Source: Camelus bactrianus (Eukaryota; Chordata; Mammalia; Artiodactyla; Camelidae). Taken from it: DNA of 64,000 nucleotides. A program made the translations under genes and the position numbers. A model generated the notes under the pieces. That model searched no databases, was not told the DNA's origin, and was given only the letters and a program-made list of their open reading frames with translations. Shown here piece by piece: positions 48,544 to 60,195 of this stretch (the first letter of the stretch is position 1; each line of letters starts with the position of its first letter). The stretch lies in NCBI RefSeq assembly GCF_048773025.1, contig NC_133547.1, positions 45,103,004 through 45,167,003 of the forward strand, read 5' to 3'.

Positions 48544-49858
48544 GCAGCCTCTTGTCTCGCCCTACCCTCAGAGGCGCCCCTCTCCTGGGTAATTATTTGA
48601 TTTCCTGGACTTTCTTTCCCTTCTCTAGCACTTCTGGTCCCACAGCTCATGAACTCATGTGGTTCTGACCGTAACTGCAAGGTCTGTTTCGGCCCCTGGA
48701 GGTCACACCTGTAGGAACAGGAATGGAATCTTCTCTCACAGAAAGGTCTCATTACCTGCATGGCTATCAGGGCACATGCCTCGCAATTCATGAAGAGGGA
48801 AACAGAGGCACGCTGTCCCAGTGGAGCTGACTCGGCCAGCACTGGCAAGCGTTAGAGCTGTTGAGAGGAAATTGGTTCTGCCCCTTGAGTTGTCACCGTG
48901 GGCATAAATTGTTTTCCTCCTCCTGTGATGACTTTGGCACCGCATTCCTTTGTTCTGAAACGCCCGATCCTCATTAAACAGCCCTGGCTTTAGAGGGTCT
49001 GCGGGTGAAGAGGGACAGACTGGGAGCCATCCCTTGGCCAGGTGTGTGGTAGCAGCTGCTGCTTCCCTGCCTTTGTTTTTTCCGCCATCGCTGGTTTTAA
49101 CCCGCATTGAGAAGGCCACTTTGTCTGGGACAGGGAGGTAATTTCGTCTCGCATCTGGCTGGCAGCTCCCTGATTGCCAGCTGAGCCTGATTGCACTGTC
49201 GGTGTGCCTGTCCCAGGACAGACGTGCTGCCGCTGCGCTGGAGGAGCAGGCGGCTCCAACTGTGAAACTGCATTTTGGAGTCTCACTTCCAGCTCTTCTC
49301 TGTGCTAACTCAGAGCCCACTCCAGGGGCTCCCGGGGCCATGGCTAATTTCAAAGGTACTTGTGTCCCCTTTCTCTCTCTAGCAGGGGGGTCCTAGTGGG
49401 TAGACCAGGCTCTCCTTTCTCTCTGGACCTCAGATCTGCTCCTTTCCTAGCTGATCTTGGATTTCCTGGGGTGTCTTACTTCCCCTACCAAGGACAACTT
49501 CCATCATGAATTTAGCAGGCTTGACTATGACACTTGCAAACGATTACTGAGGACTTCTGGGCGAGGAACTGTAGATGTAGGTTGAGTAAGACACACTTCT
49601 GACCTCAAGAACTCTCACAGTGGAGATGCGGGCAGATGTGCAGGGTGTGGAGAGTTATAATATGGTAACCCAGGAAAAGAGACTCCTCTTCTCAGATAAC
49701 AGAACAGAGTAGACCTGAGAAGGCTTCACAGAAGTCGTGCCATCTTGATTGGGCCTTAAAGAGAGTAACTGAGATTTCAGGCTGGTCCACTGAAAGGCAG
49801 GTGGAGTCACAGGCAACAGCACCTGTTGGAACACGAAGCAGATCATCAGACTTCTAGA
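48544..49858. other. Intergenic, G/C-richer stretch without recognised repeat
   Basis: The part at about 48900-49360 has more CpG than its surroundings and no repeat that I recognise. A 205-residue minus-strand open frame (48736-49353) crosses it but shows no domain or family similarity. The part at 49540-49830 may belong to the same unassigned old repeat as 22215-22510. Confidence 0.35.
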
Positions 49859-49876
49859 AGAAAGTATCACTTTTAT

Positions 49877-50007
49877 TGTGGGAGTGGGTATAGCTCAGTG
49901 GTAGAGTGCCTGCTTAGCATGCATGAGGGCCTGGGTTCAATCCCCAGTACCTCCACCAAGAAATAAATAAAATAAACCTAATTTCTTCTGTCCCACCCCA
50001 CCCCAAA
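49877..50007 (+). repeat. Vic-1-type tRNA-Ala SINE with TSD
   Basis: A box (tagctcagtggtagag), anticodon region (gcttagcatgc), B box (ggttcaatcc) and the body aaacctaatttcttc are present. The flanking 18-bp duplication is AGAAAGTATCACTTTTAT (49859-49876) versus AGAAAATATCACTTTTAT (50008-50025), one mismatch. Confidence 0.93.
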
Positions 50008-50189
50008 AGAAAATATCACTTTTATAGGACAGATCAAATATTTCTCCTGGATATATCAATTTCTGGTAGATGAAACACATGTCATAAATAAACCAAGGAA
50101 GATTACTTTTAAAAGATCCTTTTATAAAGCAGGATTAGGGCTAGATGGAGACTAATTGTCATGTGGAAAGTTGGGGCTGGCATCACCAT

Positions 50190-50350
50190 TGCACCAGGCA
50201 CGACGGACACACTTGATATATGTTTACCTCATTTAACACTCAGAAGAACACGACAAGGAAGATATTATTATCATCCCCATTTAGTTGAAAGTGCTTACAA
50301 TGGTGGACATTTGGTGAGTCATGCAATTTGAAGCCAGTTGGTCTGATTCC
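50190..50350 (-). repeat. MIR SINE
   Basis: Inverse MIR: gtttacctcatttaacactc, gatattattatcatccccat, gaagccagttggtctgattc. Confidence 0.6.
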
Positions 50351-50849
50351 AGAGATTGTGTGGTAACTACACTCTACTTGGGAGATCGCCAGAATCCTAG
50401 GCCAGCAAGTGCCAGTTTTCTCCAGGCAGTGGGGAGCCACGGAGGATTCAGAGCAAAGCGGAGGCGGGGGTTGTATCTGATCAGTGGATGATGACTTCTC
50501 TGTTGAGCAAATAAGAAAAGCTGAATAAACACTTGCAGAAGTTTCCAAGGCAGCCCTTCAGACTATGAGTGGGCCACTGGGAAGGAGAGGCCAGGCTGGT
50601 GGGTAGGGCTCATCCTGGAAAAAGGCTTTGTGCTAACTGTGCATCTGAGGAGCCAAACTACACAGACAGGCACTGAGGACCAGGGGCTGCCTGTGCGCCC
50701 CAAAGAATGGCACGGACTTGATTGCATACTGATCTTTTCACCCATATGCCTTTTGCACCCCTCAGCAGGAGCACCTGCAATGATGAAGGCATTCCCTTAA
50801 CTTAAATTCTCTTTGTCTTTTTATGATGAAAGTCAGCAATCTAAGGACA

Positions 50850-51490
50850 GTCTTATAGACCTTTACCTTGCTAGTCCAAACCCCTAGAATGATGTACGTA
50901 TTCACCAACAAGCGGGGGTTGCTTGTGTTAACGACCGTCACCAGGACGCTTTCAGAATTCCTGCAGCCTGAGATGCCTTTCCCCTACCGCATTGGAGTTC
51001 CTGCCCTGGGATGCATCATCATTTCCCTGCTTTCCAGCCGCCTTTGTTCTTCTCTAATCACCTTTCCAAATGAACCTCTGAATTTCATCCCTGCTCTTTC
51101 TGGGGTCTGCAAATCCTCCGTAATGAGTAGCCATCTGCAGATTTCATTTTTATGCGGTCTCCCCTCCCCCTTCAGGTTGGTAATAAAAATATTAAACAGG
51201 ACGAAACCCAGGGCTGACCCTTGCGGTACCCTGCTAGGCAACCTCCCTTGGGACTGGCTGCCTTTTATCACTGGCCTTTTCTCCCTGCAGTTGTTTGGCC
51301 AATTTATAGTCCTCTCCCTCTGTCCTCAGCCTAGTCAATCTGAACCAGTCTTGAAAATAAAAATGTTGAAAGGTATTCCAAGATTTTCTAGTCCAAACCT
51401 GTGGGTTTTTCTGTACAGCAGGAAACAGTTATGGTACACAACAGAGTCCTTTTTCCCCCCTGACAGGATATTAAATATCAGCGTATTTTG
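50850..51490 (-). repeat. CR1/L3-family LINE reverse-transcriptase fragment
   Basis: The minus strand encodes a piece of non-LTR reverse transcriptase of the CR1 clade. The clearest block is SRVPQGSALGFVLFNIFI (about 51184-51237), against a typical CR1 motif SGVPQGSVLGPVLFNIFI. Downstream the catalytic FADD-box region is recognisable only in another frame (KSADGYS), so at least one frameshift separates them. An open frame of 95 residues (50984-51271) survives. Nucleotide text such as aataaaaatattaaacagga and cagggctgacccttgcggta also matches CR1 copies known from birds and mammals. CR1/L3 died out early in mammals, so this is very old. Confidence 0.8.
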
Positions 51491-51879
51491 ATGTGATCTA
51501 GAGAATTGACAAAATGTTTTATTTTCAACAGGTTCTTTTGAAACCTGTGTTCATGAGTTAAACAACTGCTCATAAAGCGTCGAAGTTTCACTCAGTTTCT
51601 CTTTTTGATCATAAACTCAGGCTGGGAGCATTTTGTGCTTCAATTTCTTCAGGTATAATAAAAAGGAAAGTGACTAATTTGTGTTTATAACGAACTCCAT
51701 GGAACTATTTGATGGACCTACAAAGGTGGTTTACCACCTAGAAATGCTTTTGTCTTTTGACACAAATATTCCCCTCCGTTTGGGAATCCCACTTAGAGAG
51801 ATACCACAGTGATCCATTTCATTTTTTTTTCCTTTTCCATTTCATTTTTTTTAAGTAGACTTTTTTTCTTTTTTAAGAA

Positions 51880-52280
51880 ATACTTTATTTTTTAGAGCAC
51901 TTTGCAGTTCACAGCAAAATAGAGCAGAGGGTCCATAGATTTCCCATGTACCCTCTGGCCTCCACCACATACAGCCTCCCTGACCATCAATGTCCCCACC
52001 AGAGTGGTACATTTGTTACAATCCATGAACATACACTGACACATCATTTTCACCCAAAGTCTGTAGTTTATATTAGGGTTCACCCTTGGTGGTGTGCATT
52101 CTATGAGTCCTGACAAATGTATAATGACATGTATCCACCATCATGATCTCATGCAGAATAGTTTCATTGCCCTAAAAATCCTCTGTGCTCTCCCTACTCA
52201 CCTCTCCTTCCCCCGAACCCCTCAACATCCACTTATCTCTTTACGATCTCCATAGTTTTATCCATTTCATTTTATTTCTG
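51880..52280 (-). repeat. Old L1 3' UTR (L1M-type)
   Basis: Inverse L1M 3' region: atttcccatgtaccctctgg, cctgaccatcaatgtcccca, catttgttacaatccatgaa, gtttatattagggttcaccc, ccaccatcatgatctcatgc. Confidence 0.7.
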
Positions 52281-52680
52281 CATATTCCACACTTTTAGAT
52301 GTCCTCGAAAAATAAAAGTAGCATCTCACTCCTCTGGGACTGCATTCTGAGTGTATGAATGTGCTATGAAATATAAATGCATCTGTTCCTGGGCAGGGTT
52401 TTCTTTTTTACCCCTTGCCCTCCCAAGACGTGGAGCTCATTTAGTCAAAAGCTCAGGCGGCAGCATCTGGCCATAAGAAGACATCTTTTCAGGCCCTGTT
52501 TATCTTTGCCTTGGTACCCTCATCATAGTAATGAGCATGGGTGGAGATTTAAAAGCAAACATGATCTAGCAAATAAGCCAGACCACTTCTTAATCCAGCA
52601 TCCCGAACAAAAGACAGCATTTCTCAGAATTTGCTCACCAGGGGGGAAACACCCTCATCTGGTTCAGTAATAACTTTCAC

Positions 52681-52683
<3 letters not shown>

Positions 52684-52732
<49 letters not shown>
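52684..52732. repeat. (AC)24 microsatellite
   Basis: A pure CA/TG dinucleotide run of about 49 bp followed by a short impure tail. It is likely polymorphic. Confidence 0.97.
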
Positions 52733-52738
<6 letters not shown>

Positions 52739-52739
52739 A

Positions 52740-55348
52740 CACATATAGTTTTAAGTCTTATACTTTTATAGGGACTCCTAAAGAAAGGGTCTTCGATATT
52801 TAGACCATATTTTTAAAATTTTTGTGATATTTTTCTTGGCTAGGAGGGCTTTAACAAATAAGACCATCCAAACTGGAAAGCTTAATCCTATTTTTTACAT
52901 TACAACTGAACAAAAGAGCACGGAGTAGTAGGAAATCCACTATCCTTAAGATATTTTAATTCTATTGTATAGAGAAGATATGACAAAAGGGAAATTTTTT
53001 TAGTTCACAGAATCCCTTTATCTTTCATCACAAATATATTATTTGTATTCTTAACATATCACTATCCATCATAAGGGAATTTCTGAAAATAATATACGCA
53101 GCGTGAATAGTAGATAGATTTATTCTATACACGCAATATTTGCTTGTGTTGTATACTATATAGGCACATGCTTTTGCGAATGTATTTATAAAAACATATA
53201 TAAACGTAATTTCACTGGTGAGCTGTCTCATTGAAATGGTGATGTGGGTCCTCAGCCTGGCTTCCTTTGTATCTCGGTACCTCGGGTCTCAATGGTGATG
53301 GAGTGGGAGACATCCCATCGGAGTCCCAGAAGCCCAGGTTTGTGCTTGTGTATGGGGAGACTTAATGAGAACAGAATGGCTTTCTTTCCCTCCCTTCCCC
53401 AATCCCATCTGTTCAAACAAAAGGCTGAAAGGGAAAGAGAACCGAGACCCTGCTGGTCAAGGGGGGAGGAATAATAACACATATCCTTGGGCAACATTTC
53501 AGCACATGCAACCCTTTTATACTGTGCTGGAGCTTTTATTCAGACAAAAGGAAGTCGGGCCAATGTAGGTTCCATTTTAAAAAAAAAATCACTATTTAAA
53601 AAAAAATACATTAGGCCCAAAGGCTAGTTTCTTTTTCTTTTTCTTTTTCTTTTTTTTTTTTTTCAATGACTGCATTTGTAAGTCGAGATTAAAACATGAA
53701 AAATATGTAGGAGGAGATAAAAGCAATTTGGTTGTAGTGAAATCCACTGAGTGACCCACCTGTGCAGGGAGTCATAGAAGGACAGTTTTCACTTACTTTG
53801 CATCAAGTTCAAGGTCCTTGTAATTAACATTATCACAAAAGGAGTGAGAGAAGGCACGTCCCATTCTGCCTAAAGAGAGTCGATGGATATATTGAAATTT
53901 CCAGTGGTGGACAAGAAAACAGATTGCCCTCTGCCCCTCAGGTCAATGGCTTGTCAACGGAAGCCTGGCAAGCATCTCTCTGGAAAGTCTAAGAACTTTC
54001 CCTGGAAGTTCACTGAGGCTGCCTGGCACCCAGCGATGGCTCCTAGAATGCCAGTGCGACGTCTTCAAATTATTTTACAAGGCTTTCTGACGCTCTGATA
54101 CTTGGTGCTACTTCTCAAGGCAGGATAAGAAAAGACTTTCTGGATGTTACTCCACTAACTTTGGGCCTGAGCTATTGGATGTTCTTACCACAGAGGGGAA
54201 AGTGAATTTGCCATCAAACAATTAATTTTCTTTCATCTATATTACAAATCTTATGTCTTAATAAATGACTCATCATGATAACTGTGTTGCCATAAATGGA
54301 CAGACAGCCTTGTCATTCTTTTGAAAGAATATAAAATCAAGTCTATCTTCTCCTCTTGAGTGGACTTGGATGTCATCGACTCCCGAGACAAGGAAGGTGA
54401 GAAAGGAAGAAATTCACAGAGATCGGCAGGGAACTAGATGTTCAGGGCACTATATATTTGGACAAGGAAGGAGATCACGTCTTCAAAAATATCTCCCAAA
54501 GGATGGAAAAGAGAAAGGAAGTGAAAAAGAAAAAGAAGATGTGAGCATAAGAAATGTCCTTTTGGAACCTCCTGGGAATTGTGAATGTCCAAGGAAACAT
54601 CATAGGGAAATGCTATCAGAGACCCTTAGGACCCGCTGACGTTTGGAGAGCTAGTACCCCGCCTAGGAGGTCGATGGGCATGAAAGGCAAGTCAGACCTA
54701 AAACCTAGGGAGGCACAGACTCTGAAAACCAGAGACATTTCCTGAGAGGGGTCCCTTGAAAGTAAGGCACAAGTTTAACAAATCTTGATCACCTTAATAG
54801 CAATATTTTCTCCTAAGTGTTCCTCATCACCATGGAGTCAACATTCAGTTATGCTTGTAAATAGAAGGGACAGTAGAGAAAAGACAGTCCAAAGATGGTG
54901 ATTGATCAAAACCGTATTATCTGGCTTTCATTTGCCTCCTTCTTTTTTTACAGTGCATTTTCTTTCGTCATTATTTATTTTTACTTGGACTAATTTTAAA
55001 ATGAGTTTTTGTTCCCCAGGTACTTCCGTCAGTGTTGGCCCAGGATGAAAAACACACCCTTCAGAATCCACAGAGGATGGAATCCACCGCATTAATAACC
55101 GGTGAGCTGCATGCATTTGCCTACTCCATCTCCCTTCTCTATCCCTAAAGGAAAAGAGGAATATAAATATACCTACTTTACAGAATAGATGAGTTCTTCA
55201 AGGCTTGACTACAATAGTAGTTTTTGGTGAACAGAATTCTATTTTGCTGCAGATGCCGATCTAAAAACTACAGTTGTGCAACGGATGAAAAGCCCTGCTC
55301 TGGGCATTGGGGTGGGTAATAGGAACCGTACTGAAAAATGAGATTGTT
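52740..55348. other. Intergenic, no recognised gene
   Basis: The region includes an A-rich patch (53578-53610) and a (TTTTTC)n/T tract at 53630-53663. Open frames are short with no family resemblance, and no repeat is named with confidence. Confidence 0.35.
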
Positions 55349-55364
55349 AAAGATCATGCATTTA

Positions 55365-55470
55365 TTTATTTTAATTTTTAAAATTTATTTTAATGAGGGT
55401 ACTGGCGAACCCAGGACCTCATGCGCGCTAAGCACGCACTCTGCCCCTGAGCTATACCCTCTCCCCACCG
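55365..55470 (-). repeat. Vic-1-type tRNA-Ala SINE with TSD
   Basis: The inverse anticodon region (gctaagcac) and A box (cccctgagctataccc) are clear; the B-box part (actggcgaaccc) is shortened. A 16-bp duplication with one mismatch flanks it: AAAGATCATGCATTTA (55349-55364) and AAAGGTCATGCATTTA (55471-55486). Confidence 0.92.
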
Positions 55471-56309
55471 AAAGGTCATGCATTTAAAGGAACAGTGATC
55501 TGGCTAATTGTTGGGTGACTGTCATTATACTGTCCACACTAAGTCCCCGGAGACAGGTATACTATGGTAGTTATGACAAGAGCTCCCCTGCCCCAGCCCC
55601 CAACCCTACAGTTTCTGGCACCTTTAAGGAGTGTTGTTCTGTTAGTTTTTGCCATTGTTTTGTGTAAGAAGGTAGTCATACGAGTCAATGGGACCCCTTC
55701 TCTCTGCCATCATTGACAAGGTATATATACGTTTGAAAGAGCTGCTGTCTTCTGACATTTGACTTAAATGTAGATAATCATTCATTGTGAAAGATTGAAC
55801 AGAGGCTGTGTGTGATGTGGAAAGGCTGGCGCCCAGTGCATGTGGGGAAGTGGAGGGTGTGGTCTGCTGGGTTTGGGGTTTGGATCTTTATCCCGAAGGT
55901 GATGAGAAGAAGCTGGAGGTGGAAAACAGGGAGGATGTGAGCAGATCACTGCGGCAGTAGTGCTTACAGTCTGTACCTCCTTTAACTAAATGCTTCGTCA
56001 CTAAATGAATGAGTGACATGAAGCGATTCCTGCATAAAAACAGTGGACCGAAGAAACAGGGGAAGTTCAGAGTCACTCCTCAACCCTTGGCGTGAACACT
56101 CTGTCAGCCACATCGTGGGGTAAAAGCGAAAACGACATAATGAGCTCTGACACAAAGTCAGCCCCCAAATTAGAAATGATCAAGACTCTTTAAAGAGCAA
56201 ATTTGTATCATTAAGTACAGGGCACAATTATGGTGTAAATCGCGTTTTCATGAAGTGAGGTATTTTTCGGGCCATGTCTGCTATGAAAATCTAGAGAGCA
56301 GTCAGAAAG

Positions 56310-56578
56310 TACAAATATCCAGTTATAAAATAAGTCAGTCCTGGGGATGTGATGTACAGCATGGTACAGTTGATAATACTGTACTATGTATTTGAAAGTT
56401 GCCAAGAGAATAGATCTTAACATGTCTCATTACAAGAGAAAAAATATTGTCACTGTGTGTAGTGATGGATGTTAACTGAACTTGTGATTATTTTGCAATA
56501 TATACAAATAACCAAATCATATGTTGTACACCTAAAACTAATACAGTGTTATATGTCAATTATATCTCAATAAAAAAA
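56310..56578 (+). repeat. Old L1 3' end (L1M-type)
   Basis: Blocks ggggatgtgatgtacagcat, gataatactgtactatgtat, ttgccaagagaatagatctt, atatgttgtacacctaaaac and caattatatctcaataaaaa follow the L1M 3' end. Confidence 0.8.
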
Positions 56579-56651
56579 TCTAGAGGGGAAATAAACAGCA
56601 TAGAATCACAATTTTGAATTACTGCATGTTAAACTAGTTTTTTTGCTTTTT

Positions 56652-56820
56652 TTAATTTTTATTTTTTATTGAAGTGTAGTTGATTTACAATGTTAGTTTC
56701 AGGTGTACAGCAAAATGATTCAGTTTTACATGTATATACACATATATATATTTTCAGATTGTTTTCTATTATAGGTTATTACAAGAAATTGACTCTAGTT
56801 CCCTGTGCTATACAGTAGGT
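56652..56820 (-). repeat. L1 3' end fragment
   Basis: Inverse cetartiodactyl L1 3' UTR: attgaagtgtagttgattta, ggtgtacagcaaaatgattc, tagttccctgtgctatacag. The sequence tttgcttttt occurs on both sides (56642 and 56823), a probable short target-site duplication. Confidence 0.87.
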
Positions 56821-58200
56821 ATTTGCTTTTTAATAAGTTTATACAACTCACTAAAAACATTATTATGAATTATAATATTGAAAGAGGGTTTCTGTACCAT
56901 GAATAAAGTAAAATAATTTTGCTCGCTACTTCACAATTTAGGCACAGCTCAGCAGAAATAGCTTGCCTTTGCTCCACGTGGTGTCACCTGGGTCAGCTCG
57001 AAGGCTGGGACCTGAATCATCTGACATCAGGAAGTTAATTGGTCAAACTGACCAGGTGGAGCTGACTGTCAGCAACTCTCTATGTGGACCAGCTATGTTC
57101 CTATGTCAGCTCAGGGCCCCAAAAGGCACACATCCCATGAGAAAAAAAGCGAAGTAGAGCAGTATCTCCTCTTATGTCCTAGTCTAGCTGGGTGGTGCCA
57201 GAGTTCTGCCCAGGTCCCAGGGCACGGATCACAGACATCACCCTTCAGTCAAGGAGTGTTAATATCACATTGCAAAAAGAGCAGATTATGTTGACATGGC
57301 CATCTATGGAAAATATAGTCCTCCAAATTATATTACTATATTTAACATATTTTGCATAGTACGTGTTCATGTTTTATCCATAACTAAATATGTATATATT
57401 TATGACATTGTCAAAATATTTCATAAATTAGTGTACATAGTCAAAATTGTTGAAAAACCTCTAATGTAGGAGATTGGAGGTAAATAACACAATGTGTGTT
57501 TGCATAGCATGACAGGCACTCAACCCATTTGTTTCTTTATACTACCTCACTGGCCTGGGGGCTAGCGGAGGGTCAGCACCTTGCAAAAGCAGTGTTGCAC
57601 TAGGACTCCTCACATTAATTAGCCTCCTTCCCCTATACTTCGATAGTCCATCATGCCTTTGGTAGGTACTGCATTTCCCACATTATTTTTCACATTCAAG
57701 TTATGTATGTAGATGTCATATGGGACCAAGTCTTAGCTCTGAAGGATGCTTGGTACCTAGTGAGTGTCCTCTTCCCCAAATACTGAGTAGAATGGACTTG
57801 CCAAAGTATTAGGGCCTTTCCTGCAGGGGTAGAAGGTGGTGGTAGGATAGCTGATTGACTTAGGGGGAGGAGAAGGGAGAGGGAGCATGCTCTGATGGTC
57901 TATTTCTCAGACCAGCAGCTCTCCCTAGCATGTCCTGTTCATCCTCTGAGCCAGCTCGGAGGGCCATAATAGTTAAGTGAGGAAGATGACCGAGCCCTTA
58001 ATCCAAAGAGCAGTAAATATCTACCTCCCACCTCTGGCACAGGTGCCCAGGGCTCATGGTAAGTGGATATAGCTGCAGATTCGCAGTCATGACATGTGTC
58101 CCTGATGTATATAACCTTTGGACAATTAACTCTTAGTCTCCTCATCTAAAAGGAGTGGAGTTATTCTAGTAAGTTCTCAGGTACCTTGCAGCTCAAAAAC
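56821..58200. other. Intergenic, no recognised feature
   Basis: A/T-rich to mixed sequence with no gene, RNA or repeat that I can name. Confidence 0.35.
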
Positions 58201-58209
58201 GTGATTCTT

Positions 58210-58969
58210 TTTTTTTTAATTGAAGTATAGTTGATTTATAATGTGTTAGTTTTGGTGTACAGAAAAATGTTTCAGTTATACATATACATATTCTTTTTCA
58301 TATTCTTTTTTATTATAGGTTATTACAAGGTATTGAGTATAGGTCCCTGTGCTATATTGTGGGGCCTTGTTGTTTATCTATTTCATATATAGTAATTTAT
58401 CCTAATTTATCCTGATTTATCCCTCCCCTACCCCTTTCCCTTTTGGTAACCATAAGTTTGTTTTCTATGTCTGTGTGTCTGTTTCTGTTTTGTAATTAAG
58501 TTCATTTGTATTATTTTTTAAGATGCAACATATAAGTGCTATCATATGATATTTGTCTTTGACCTACTTCACTTAGTATAATGATCTCTAGGTCTATCTA
58601 TGTTGCTGCAAATGGCATTATTTTGCTCGTTTTTATGACTGAGTAGCATCCCATTGTATAAATATACCACATCTTTATCTACTCATCTGCTGAGGGACAT
58701 TTAGTTTGCTTCCATGTCTTGGCTATTGTAAATAGTGCTGCTATGAACAGTGGGGTGCATGTATCTTTTCAAATTAGAATTTCCTCCAGATATATGCCCA
58801 GGAGTGGGATTGCTGGATCATATGGTAAGTCTATTTTTAGTTTTCTGAGGTATCTCCATACTGTTTTCCATAATGGCTGCACCAAACTACATTCCCACCA
58901 GCAGCGTAGGGAAGTTCCCTTCCCCCACACACACACCCTCTACAGCATTATTGTCTGTGGGAAAAGGTT
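58210..58969 (-). repeat. L1 3' end and ORF2 C-terminal fragment
   Basis: From a T-rich tail at 58208 the text follows the inverse L1 3' UTR and then inverse ORF2 end (ggacatttagtttgcttcca, ccaggagtgggattgctgga, ccaaactacattcccaccag). GTGATTCTT at 58201-58209 and 58970-58978 is a likely target-site duplication. Confidence 0.9.
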
Positions 58970-59384
58970 GTGATTCTTAAGATCCCTGAGATGTGGTTCT
59001 AAGTAGGTGGTCCTGATGAGGAAGCAAAGGTGGCAGTCCTGATTCATGGTCTGGATATGACACTGTCTTCCAGGCTGGTGGTTTAATGAAAATCGTTGAA
59101 CACATAGATTATTCCCCAATGACTAGCCTAGCAACCGGCCCAACATAAGTGCTCAGAATATTTGCTGAGTGTGCTGTAATAAAGAATACAGCTGGTCTTT
59201 ATCCCTGGTTCCTGGCACAGAGTTCCAAAACTTCTTGGAATGTCCTGAGTGACAGTACTGTCTTTTATTAGCATGAGTCCCTTTTGACCATACCTGAGCT
59301 TATGCTAACGAGCTGACTCTTGATGGGCCTTTAAATAATTTCAATGCAGAGACTGGTGCTGTCAGAAAAACCAAGCAGGTGATT

Positions 59385-59955
59385 ATAATGAGACAGTTGG
59401 AACTTTGAACCCCAGCCCTGATCTCTGGGAAGAAGGGGAGGGGAGCTGGAGACTGAGTTCAATCACATGGCCGATGATCTAATCAATCCTACCGGTGCAA
59501 TGAAACTGAGGAGGAAAACGGCACCAACAATCAGGAGAGCGTGCTGGGTGGTGAAGAGGTCGATGTACTGGGAGGGTGACGCCAGAGAGGGCGCGGACGC
59601 TCTGTGTCTTTCTCCCCATGAGCTGGCCCTTTGCGTCTCTTCCATTAGGCGGTTCCTCAGCTGTGTGTAGCCTTTAGTCATCCTAATGAACTATCAAACC
59701 TGAAGGAGGGACATGGAAACCCCCTAATTTGTAGCCAACTCAGAAGTTCAGGTGTCCTGAGAACGCCACTTGCAGCTGGCATTTGAAGTAAGGGCAGCCC
59801 CTTATCTTGTGGCATCTGACACTCACTTCAGCGTCCTTAACTTGTAGGGTCAGGGCTCACTCCAGGTAGTTAGTATCAGAACTGAATTGAATTATAGGAC
59901 ACCCAGTCAGCATCAGAGAATTGGCATTGGAACATAGTATTTGTGTGGGTAATAA
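59385..59955 (+). mobile_element. Old LTR-like interspersed repeat, family uncertain
   Basis: The text matches a high-copy mammalian repeat known by gagctggagactgagttcaa, tcacatggccgatgatctaa and, further on, attataggacacccagtcag. I believe it is LTR-derived but cannot name the family. An open frame on the opposite strand (59463-59681) that mimics a membrane protein is a by-product of this repeat. No internal retroviral region accompanies it. Confidence 0.5.
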
Positions 59956-59956
59956 T

Positions 59957-60195
59957 AAATGCCACTAATGAGCCTCACTGTGCTCCAGGCACTGCTCTGA
60001 GTCCTTCACATATATTATTACCTCATCTAGTCCTCAGGACAAAACTGTGAGGTGGAAGTCATTATCAGCCCTGTTTTACATGTGGGAAACTGAGGCATAG
60101 AGAGGGTAAGGCATTTCAAAGTTACACCGCTGGTAAATAGCAAAATTGGGATCTAAACCCAGAGCCCACATCCTAAACCACTATGCTGCCCTGCC
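59957..60195 (-). repeat. MIR SINE
   Basis: Inverse MIR almost end to end: gtgctccaggcactgctctg, cctcatctagtcctcaggac, gggaaactgaggcatagaga, aaacccagagcccacatcct. Confidence 0.85.

Noticed and set aside
48736-49353. 205-residue minus-strand open frame, the second longest in the window
   Set aside because: The composition is not protein-like, with no domain or family resemblance. A stop-free run of this length is expected by chance in 64 kb of moderately G/C-rich DNA.
49877-50007. Possible tRNA-Ala genes at the four Vic-1 sites
   Set aside because: A and B boxes are present, but the copies carry SINE bodies, A-rich tails and target-site duplications, and the tRNA stems are degraded.
50868-51491. 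207-residue plus-strand open frame
   Set aside because: It is the antisense shadow of the CR1/L3 reverse-transcriptase fragment, whose meaningful reading is on the minus strand.
59463-59681. Minus-strand 72-residue open frame that looks like a small single-pass membrane protein
   Set aside because: The DNA belongs to a high-copy interspersed repeat recognisable on the plus strand, so the hydrophobic stretch is a by-product. No splice or promoter context supports a gene.
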